From Liolophura sinensis (taxonomy: Eukaryota > Mollusca > Polyplacophora > Chitonida > Chitonidae), in contig NC_088302.1 of the NCBI RefSeq assembly GCF_032854445.1, positions 15,373,338 to 15,437,337 of the forward strand: a DNA stretch of 64,000 bases, in the 5' to 3' direction. Of the stretch, positions 57,701-64,000 are shown one piece after another (position 1 is the stretch's first letter; the number at the start of each line of letters is the position of its first letter). A program made the position numbers and the translations under genes. The notes beneath the pieces are model-generated. The model made no database searches, was not told the DNA's origin, and worked only from the letters and a program-made list of their open reading frames with translations.

Positions 57701-59935
57701 AAAGTGCTCTCATAATCTGTGTGCTGAAAGTTGACATATTCGGCTATCCCATTGTACACATTATCCAGTGATTTGAAGGTGGAATGCAGCTTATCGACGT
57801 CATACGCGCATATGGTTTTATCTATCCGGTGGTACTTATCCCGGGCCTTCTGTAGCTTCTGCTCCAGCACATTCCTGTCTTCTAGAGTGCGGACAATGCT
57901 CTCGGCAGCGTACGCCGAAAGTTTGGCGTAAGACAGAAACGTCCTGTATTCCACCACACGACATTCCGGCACACAAAAACAGCCCTGGGCCGCCCAGTGA
58001 TCTGAAAAAAAAAAGGATGCAACATGTGGTTTATCTTCATTAAGTTTATTTCTTTCGTTTCATCAAACACGACTGATATTTTATTATCAATGTCAAACAT
58101 GGAAAACCTTTTCGTATTTTCGTTTTTCTCTATCAATTCATGATATTCATTCTCCTATTTCTTCATGTCCTGTTTATTAAATGTGATGGCAATCCTCTAG
58201 TGATGGATTGTAAGCAATATTACAGCATTTCCAACCTAGTTTTGCTTAAGCCATAGTATTAGGGGATACATAAGAAGCTTATATTTAAGAATTTACATGA
58301 ACAGTTAAAATAATGGTTATGTTCTACCGTTTGCCAACTAACAGACTGTCGCCGATGCCCTGATTTTACTCTCCACCTTGTGGTCTTTATCACATCTCGT
58401 AAGCGAGAAGATTTCTATTCAAGACTTTGGTCAATTTATGGACAGAAGAAACCAGGCACACATGGGGCAACCATCACATTTGTTTAAGTACCAGACAAAC
58501 CCTCAGACGAAGGATCTTATAAAACAAAGATAATACAAAAACTGGCAGATCATTTTATGGATACCCTAAAAGTGTGACAATCAAACTGTTTAAATAAGTC
58601 ACGGCACTTTTCTCGATTAGCTGAAAGAGGCATGTACTTGTTTACAAATAAATAAATACATGGTTTGTAATGGGAGTTTTACATTTCTCCACTCTTAAGC
58701 TCATATTGTCATTTTTATTTGTTTTACTTTAAAAACTGTATATTTATTATTAGAAATAATTTGATTATTAATGTATTTTTAGATACACATTATATTACAT
58801 ACCTGTGATATTCATCTGGCATTTGATGTATCCTATGATATCACATTGGGGCTTTTGAACTGTAAAATGCCAACAAATACGGGCCATTTAGCATTAAGTT
58901 TTGCTAATATTATAAAACTATCATATAAAACGTTGTTTAGTCTATGGACCAGACACTTTTACTGGTCATCAATAAATGTATATCATTCAAGCCTTTAAAC
59001 ACCTTTAAACGATTAATGACATTTACATATTATTGATAAAAAATCAAGAAGACAAAACATTTTCAGATTTATTACAGTTACGTTTACTGATTTTCCTGTT
59101 GGAAAGCTGTGTTCAACGATATACAATCTCCCATTAATTAATTATGTTCTGGACATGTCTGATATCAACATAAAAAAAAAGATATCAATTTGCAGTAGAT
59201 AGTGATGGGAAGATAATACGCCACTTCTTCAGCTCATCTGCCTGGATGAGTTTATCTGCTGCAGTCCTGCATGAGATATTGTCATTTGTTATACATGGAC
59301 GCCATTTAAACGCTTAGACTCAGGTGCTAATGGTACTTTGGGAGTGACCGGCTATCATGCGTAAAAAACTCCCAACAATACCTAGGGGTTTGATCAACCG
59401 TACAAATCCATTAATCATTCATTAATTTAAAAGTGGTGAGCGGAAATGTAGACAATATTCTGAACGTGATGTTTTCAGTTAAAAAGCCAATAAACAAAGG
59501 CCATTATGACTGTCAGCTGATTGTCCACACACACGTGTTTCCCGTGTCATGGGACTTGGACACGCGCATCATTGCTGCCCTTAAGTGGACGGATTGCGGT
59601 TACAAGTGAATGACACCAGGCTGCCGGGGTTTGCATGACCACTGGAGCAACCATGGCGCATATTGCTTTTGTGTCCACAATCCATAAATTGCTCAGCCAA
59701 ACTGGCCCCGATCCCCAGCCAAACTGGCCCCGAATCCTCAGCCATCTATCCCACTTACTGCCATCATGACTATTGTTTATCACTGCGGTGTTCATATTTT
59801 AGTATTCTAGGAAGATAGTAAATATGAAAATGTTAAAAGAAATATTTGTATAATATATCACTGACTCACAACTTTGAAATCAACGAAAATATGTACATTT
59901 TATCTTACCGTTCTCTCTTGGGTATCGACGGTTAT
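44448..59935 (-). CDS. DEG/ENaC-family cation channel with a large helical ectodomain insertion (channel 2, 5' part missing)
   Basis: Six exons on the - strand: 59909-59935, 58803-58859, 56905-58001, 48972-49252, 48005-48096, 44448-44575; 559 codons plus stop, frame continuous. Family marks in order: QCDIIGYIKCQMN, CFCVPECRVVEYRTFLSYAK (the C-x-C-x-P-x-C-x4-Y-x4-S palm motif of DEG/ENaC channels), a predicted helical region of over 400 residues, QNFMQVDVYFKELRETRI (strand before TM2), and CDIGGTLALYIGIS (TM2 with G-I-S filter) followed by FEIIDFLCG. In ASIC-type relatives the palm motif and pre-TM2 strand are only about 35-45 residues apart, so roughly 400 residues are added at the knuckle position. 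Several N-x-S/T sites fit an extracellular location. TM1 and the finger/thumb exons were not found upstream to 64000. Confidence 0.93.
44576..48004. other. Intron of channel 2 (before the TM2 exon)
   Basis: About 3.4 kb with donor (complement) GTAAGT at 48004. An R4-like fragment (gcgttatgtccgtcagtcgt) lies near 45113-45150. The remainder is AT-rich; no other exon was recognised. Confidence 0.6.
48005..48096 (-). CDS. Channel 2 exon: palm strand before TM2 (92 nt)
   Basis: Acceptor (complement) tttcatgtttcag, donor GTAAGT. Encodes QNFMQVDVYFKELRETRI, then TQLESYGLFDFGC. Same length (92 nt) and phases as the exon at 1539-1630 of channel 1. Confidence 0.93.
48187..48400 (-). mobile_element. 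SINE, diverged, in the channel 2 intron
   Basis: (TTTA)n, 'cctcaagaatatttcacttt', 'catccgcaggttgctggcag' and part of the head (aacttgaacacctcgacc). Confidence 0.82.
48972..49252 (-). CDS. Channel 2 exon: end of helical insertion (281 nt)
   Basis: Acceptor (complement) gtttttcag, donor GTAAGT, phase 0 in and 2 out. Begins TYLNETRYLKKEVTQASRI, continues with Leu/Lys/Glu-rich helices (WLLDKLMF, KLTEKVEKTLSDI) and ends KINGNFY. Length and phases equal those of the 423-703 exon of channel 1, and the proteins align end to end without gaps (shared TYL, KPI, DR, DF, FYL). The apparent stop is part of the donor. Confidence 0.92.
51598..51705. repeat. Composite microsatellite (ATAC)n-(AC)n-(AT)n
   Basis: About 7 ATAC units, about 10 AC and about 29 AT in succession. 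The long open frames on both strands here are artefacts of the simple repeat. Confidence 0.97.
54137..54408 (-). mobile_element. SINE, full length, best-preserved copy
   Basis: From the T-rich tail through the core to an intact head: as complement, it starts GGCCTCCGTGGCTCAGTCGG (box A-like TGGCTCAGTCGG) and carries GAGTTCAAGTCC (box B-like). 'gctacattcgt' occurs on both sides (about 54126 and 54410), a good target-site duplication. Confidence 0.96.
54425..54875 (-). repeat. Dispersed repeat R4, interrupted by a SINE
   Basis: 'aaacagacatttgcaaaata', 'cagttcccaaaacgacgttt', 'accaaagaactaa' before the SINE and 'gaactaataaaatatataaa', 'atgcaaagagaagcagtcta' after it. Colinear with the uninterrupted copy at 8040-8245. 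Confidence 0.8.
54545..54788 (-). mobile_element. SINE inserted into R4, with target-site duplication
   Basis: The head is diverged at its 5' end (as complement, tcctccgtggccgaggaggt) and the core contains a G-rich expansion at 54592-54619. It is bounded by 'aagaactaa' on both sides (about 54540 and 54787); the paralogous R4 at about 8145 has the site once. Confidence 0.88.
56690..56830 (+). repeat. Dispersed repeat R4 fragment
   Basis: 'gttttgggaattggtcttgt', 'gattattgaccttaagcgtc', 'atgaacgtctgttttgaagc', as at 22555-22670. Confidence 0.65.
56905..58001 (-). CDS. Channel 2 large exon: palm cysteine motif plus helical insertion (1097 nt)
   Basis: The acceptor (complement) is a long T run plus cag; donor GTGAGT. 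Phase 1 in, phase 0 out, 365 codons. It opens HWAAQGCFCVPECRVVEYRT and FLSYAKLSAYAAESI, so the knuckle helix is entered about 30 residues in. The following 330 residues are largely helical (e.g. LQSLQDALDALNRDVV, KKEFENRLEADHNQLLDTYL, VKRLKAAIADLKPAFQRLHS) with one cysteine and N-glycosylation sites such as NITT, NTSK, NASG and NFST. No similarity to another named domain was recognised in the insertion. Confidence 0.93.
58803..58859 (-). CDS. Channel 2 exon of 57 nt (cysteine pair)
   Basis: Acceptor (complement) ttggcattttacag, donor GTATGT, phase 1 both sides. Encodes QKPQCDIIGYIKCQMNIT; C-x6-C just before C-x-C matches the spacing in ASIC-type channels. It contains an NIT glycosylation site. 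Confidence 0.85.
58860..59908. other. Intron of channel 2
   Basis: About 1 kb, AT-rich. A 15-bp direct repeat (agccaaactggcccc) lies near 59695-59732. No exon seen. Confidence 0.5.
59909..59935 (-). CDS. Channel 2 micro-exon (27 nt)
   Basis: Acceptor (complement) gtttttgttccag, donor GTAAGA, phase 1 both sides. Encodes NRRYPREN. Inclusion or skipping would keep the frame. Support rests only on splice sites and phase. Confidence 0.6.
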
Positions 59936-60039
59936 CTGGAACAAAAACAACAATGAAATCAAAATTTACCTATATTATAGTCATCTTTTAATTAACTGTT
60001 CCTGTCATAATAAGGAAACCTTGGATCGTTTCAGCCTGG

Positions 60040-60240
60040 GATCTGCTTAAGCCATATTGCTACAAGGAGTGTAATGTTGTACTATGTATGCATTTACATG
60101 AACAGTTCAACAAAACCAGAATGAAACCTTCACTGTGGTAAAATGACAGGATGCTTAATTTCTCCTGCCACGTGTGACCAATTCCCAATTATCACACTGT
60201 CGTCGTTGCTCAGGTTTTACTCTTCACGCTGTACGTTTTT
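60040..60240 (+). repeat. Dispersed repeat R5, copy
   Basis: 'tgcatttacatgaacagttc', 'tatcacactgtcgtcgttgc' and 'caggttttactcttcacgct', matching 58300-58390 and 39440-39560. Confidence 0.65.
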
Positions 60241-61207
60241 TCTTTTTTAATTATATTTAACATGAACGAATTTAGTATATACTGGCACTAGGTGGTGCAT
60301 TAAGTCAAGTGTCAGAAAAGCGGTCCATTAATGTAGCACCATAAATTTGGCGGCACTAGAACCGTTGTGGTGCAATCAGGGATTGTTGGTGCATATCGGA
60401 AGTGACAATAAAAGCCACGCAAGACTAAAAAATTAAGCAAATATACTTTTGGCAAACAAAGTGATCATTTGGACAAACACCTATGACCATCTGTTATAAA
60501 GGAGGCACCGTTATCCTATGGCCAAAATACCGTTGAAAGTCATATGACACCCCAAAGGTAAATATATTGTGACAAACAAAGCAATTCCTACAGCTCGCAC
60601 ACATTACCATATTGCATGTCCTACACCAACTTGTTCCGCGTATGATTCTGTTCATATTGGAATGATCGTCATCTTCAATTCAGGCCCTATACCCGCTAAT
60701 CATGTCATCTCTAATTGGATCCTCACGGATCTGGCAAGCCAAATCCTAGCCTCTCACTCAATCTCATAGACACAATGTGATTGCGCTCTTCTCAAAAGGT
60801 GGTTAGCTCGATAAGACCCACTGGCCAGTTCAAATATTCAGAAGTCTCCAGCCTGTCCTGCCGTTTAATGTGTAATGTGTGTCTTTATTATTTGGTCTCA
60901 AATAAGATCCTGCATCATATTGTTTTGTTTTTGATCGTGGGATTCAACACAACATTTTGAGTATTAACAGACCAGCGAGGGTCCTTAAATGCTTTTTAAC
61001 ACGACTTGCTTTTTTACCTACTTCTGCTTATGTAAGTTGTCCTTGGCACGATGTAAGTTGTTAATGTTTTAAACATTTGCACTTTTAAATTTTAAGTATT
61101 TTTCGGAACCAACGAGAGAAATATCATCAGTTACATGTGATCCATTTGTTAAATATCACACTGCCCTCACTGCTCTAGATTTTCTCTGCAATCATACTTG
61201 TATGTAA
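60241..61207. other. Spacer or intron, no exon recognised
   Basis: AT-rich. An open frame at 60569-60769 was considered, but it has no motif or exon borders. An R5 fragment lies near 61090-61200. Confidence 0.35.
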
Positions 61208-61262
61208 TAAGTGAAATATTCTTGAGATGGGCTTAAAAACACCGATTAAATAAATAAATAAT
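61208..61262 (+). mobile_element. SINE 3' fragment
   Basis: 'taagtgaaatattcttgaga', then 'aaaaacaccgattaaat' and an AAAT tail; only the last 50 bp of the SINE. Confidence 0.8.
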
Positions 61263-61928
61263 TACATCCTACACATGAATAAGGCACATGGGTCAATTCG
61301 TTTAACAATAACTTGCCCAGACTTTACGTTGCCAAATAATATGTTGACCTTGTTAAGTAAGAAACAACGACTTTAAACAGATTTGAAATTTTGACTTAAG
61401 TACAAGATTGCTTCGTGATCCCGAGATCAGGCCTTGAATAGACCGCATTAAACATGCATGTTAGACTATGAGACGCATTCGTAACCAGAAAACGCATTAT
61501 TAAATGGATGCGCGTTAATTAGAATTAATTACTTAGGCGAAATTTTTTATTAAAGGCTGAGATTAAGAATGAAATCCCATATTTAGATACTGAGGCACCT
61601 GTGAGCTCAAGTAATTATGTACAATAACTGGTTAAACATTAGAATTTTTTTTACATGTTTGTGACTTTTCTTAAGCATTACACCATTCGTATAAAAGATG
61701 ACCAGTTTATTAACAAAGAAACATTCCAAATATTACCATTCGAAAAAAATAGCATCAGAATCTTGCCTTAGCTTGTGTCAATTTAATACCAAGGTTTAAC
61801 CAACGCATGCGTATCGTCTCGTTATACATAAACCTCTATGTTATAACACAGATATATAGAATTTTTTTCAACAACTATTCACCAGAGAGCTTAACAGTCT
61901 TGTCTCACCTTGTGTCAACTTAACATCA

Positions 61929-62182
61929 GGGTTTATAGAACAGCGACAGTGGCTCTCCTGGTAGTGTTTCTGGCACTGTGTGAGGCACTGGTCTCGGCTG
62001 TAATTATCAGACTGCCTCTTACAAGACGTGTGGGGTGGAGGGGCGTTTCTCCTCTACAAAATAATAATCATCATAATGATAACAACACATCGATGAGAAA
62101 CGAGGGTTTCTTAAACTCTAAGAAAGACTTGATGCTGAGGCAGTATAGATATGTACTTTTAGAGAAAGCAGGGAAACAGTGA
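61929..62182 (+). CDS. Possible exon encoding a membrane or signal segment
   Basis: After a possible acceptor (cttaacatcag) the frame encodes VYRTATVALLVVFLALCEAL plus VSAVIIRLPL, then a polar tail with NNNHHNDNN and LNSKKDLMLRQYRYVLLEK to TGA. About 24 hydrophobic residues could be a membrane span or a secretory signal. There is no in-frame ATG upstream, so it would have to be an internal or last exon of an unknown + strand gene. I do not recognise the family. Confidence 0.3.
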
Positions 62183-62390
62183 TTAAAAATGAACCCACGT
62201 CATCCGCTTAGGGAGAGATATGTACAGCCAAATCAATCAGAAATTTGATCGGAATTTTGCGAACATTTCACTCATGCGACGGCGGTCAGGTGTGTGGGTA
62301 AAGACATAGAACAAAGTAAGCCCTTACAATCCTCCTCTCGCAAAGTAACGATCGAACAAGCTCGGGCTGGATGCGAACTCATTGCCGATC

Positions 62391-62580
62391 TGGTGCTGAT
62401 TCCACGAAGACAGTTTTGACTTAAGTCAAAAATTTAAATTATGAATTTCGAGCTTATTTCAGAGCCCTGTAAATTGAAATTTTAACGGTCTATTTCAACT
62501 TGCATTACCAAAAACAAAACACTGTGACAACATTTTAAATTTTGACGTAGGTCAGAAATGTCTTTGTGGAATCAGCACCT
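62391..62580. mobile_element. Palindromic MITE-like element (about 190 bp)
   Basis: Inverted ends GGTGCTGATTCCACGAAGAC (from 62392) and, as complement, GGTGCTGATTCCACAAAGAC (to 62579), extended inward by related ttgac-gtcaaaa-tttaaat. No coding capacity. Confidence 0.7.
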
Positions 62581-64000
62581 GCGACTTGCTTAACTCAAAG
62601 AGGAACTAATCAGCCGCCTTGGCTAACACGGGTCAGCTTTATACGAAGCCGTAAAATTCACATATTCCGGTTTGGAAGTCATCTATGTTAAACCTCATAC
62701 GAAAATGACACGCTCATGCAGAATCAGTTATGCATATAAGCCCTTATTTTACTGCTTGTGTATTTCCCAGTGATGAATTATTGCTGTCATATTTTGATTT
62801 ACAAGGAAGAAGTAACCGTTGAAAGCAATGAAAATAAATCTTCCAAGAAAATCTTGGGAAAAGTACAGTTTGCCCATTGTTTCAAGTAATAAATGTTTAA
62901 ATAAAAGTAATAAATACTGATGACTCTAATGACTTTTAATATACACGGTACTCTGTGTGATGAAGTGCTCATGTGCAGAGGTTCAAATATCATTGATAAC
63001 TATAAACATGGGAGGCATTTAAGCTATTTGTTAACTTTAAGGCAAACTCCTTACGAAAAAAAATATTACTTTCCCGTATGGAGAAATGGTTATTTGTGAG
63101 GGAAAAAATTAGTAGAAAAAATTATGAATGAGAGAATGCACGAGAAGATCCAATGGCATTATGGGTTCGTCCATAAATTCCTTCTAACCTTAATGTGGTG
63201 GAGGTTATTCACCAGATAATAGAAAAGCTCCGCATAAATTGTAGTTTATATTGGAAGGTTAGATTAAGATGATCGACCGTACAGAGGCTAGCGTGAAATC
63301 TAATCTGTGTGTAAATTAATTATTCTCCCTGGGGTTCGTAATTAGGCACACATTTCGAGATGAGTCAGTGCAGGGTTCTAACCAGTAGCTATATCAGTTT
63401 ATGATCTGGCCCAGAAAAAATAGAAATCTGAGGTTAAACCTGGTTAAATTCGATATGATACGAAGTTATCATGTGACATCTGCGTCACGAGAGTTGCCGG
63501 CCCAGCCATGAATTCCTATTTGCCAAAGGGCCGGGAGTGAACCCTGTGGTCTTAGGGTCCGACCAGAGGGTCTGTGTAATCGATAAGTAGCTTTATTGTG
63601 ACACTGACGCCAGTGGGATCGGTCTTCATCTCATTATATCATATGATATTGTATTCTTGAGTGAAGGAGAAATGCGCCGAGGGGTCAGTACTGAGGGGTC
63701 CACATTTGTCCCGTTCACATTTTTCAGCCAACAGCCTAGGGATAACTCATGCATCATTTTCTCTAGCTATAAACAGACGCCAAAAAATAACATCCCAGAG
63801 AATTCTCCAGTCCCGACCATCTGCGTGCAAGCCTTCCATGAAATCATTTCGTGGAGCAAGTATCGGCGCAATTCTATTACACGGCGAGAATTTACTGCAT
63901 GGAGCTACGTCATAAAACTTTCCCCTGGGACGCGCAAAGTCTAGAAAAGAGTTACGCAACGTAATTTTACATCAGCCAACAACGTTAGTTCTAACACAAA
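62581..64000. other. Spacer or upstream intron, no gene recognised
   Basis: AT-rich on the left and somewhat more GC-rich after 63480. Overlapping open frames at 63657-63959 on both strands have no recognisable motif. No TM1 or finger-domain exon of channel 2 could be identified. Confidence 0.35.

Noticed and set aside
60569-60769. 66-codon frame on the + strand
   Set aside because: Looks moderately protein-like but has no start context, splice sites or recognisable motif.

Overview
The window is animal nuclear DNA, most likely from a mollusc (another lophotrochozoan is possible). The evidence is AT-rich sequence, small exons with GT/AG borders inside long introns, and at least fourteen copies or fragments of a tRNA-headed SINE whose conserved core (gaaatattcttgag, then tacggcgtaaaacaccaat, then an AAAT tail) is familiar to me from molluscan genomes. 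Many frames that stay open here begin with TTG or GTG; they are exons or chance open frames, not bacterial genes. Nothing prokaryotic was seen.

Three multi-exon gene groups were assembled by hand from splice sites, intron phase and paralogue comparison. (1) Left edge, + strand, 423-2339: the last three exons of a DEG/ENaC-type cation channel. (2) Right half, - strand, 59935-44448: six exons of a paralogous DEG/ENaC channel, running from the cysteine-rich palm segment to TM2 and the stop; the 5' exons were not found. Both genes carry 281-nt and 92-nt exons of identical length and phase. In the second gene a predicted helical, N-glycosylatable stretch of roughly 400 extra residues sits between the C-x-C-x-P-x-C palm motif and the strand before TM2, where ASIC-type channels have only a few dozen residues. 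(3) Between them, + strand, about 18-42 kb: a tandem family of secreted proteins with the order signal peptide, C-type lectin-like domain (CTLD), short linker, PAN/apple-like domain. Copy B (32277-38749) looks complete and has a TATA box. Copy A (18089-23673) has lost a lectin cysteine, triplicated its C-terminal 17 codons and acquired a frameshift. Copy C (39037-41434) is a broken remnant.

In all three lectin copies the first CTLD exon runs directly into a tandem array of about 27 bp units. Each unit is a decayed copy of the exon's own last codons plus its 5' splice site. This array of potential splice donors is the most unusual structure in the window, together with the helical insertion in the channels.

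The rest is repeat-rich spacer and intron: SINEs, a 438-457 bp TIR element (three full copies and a fragment), a 513 bp TIR element, several short palindromic elements, a Jockey/I-like LINE with ORF1 and an internally deleted ORF2 beside ten codons identical to the start of histone H4, two copies of a retroelement end with an RT-like fragment, and minisatellites of 64, 34 and 22 bp. No tRNA gene outside the SINE heads, no rRNA and no CRISPR array was seen. All exon models come from reading the sequence, without transcript data.
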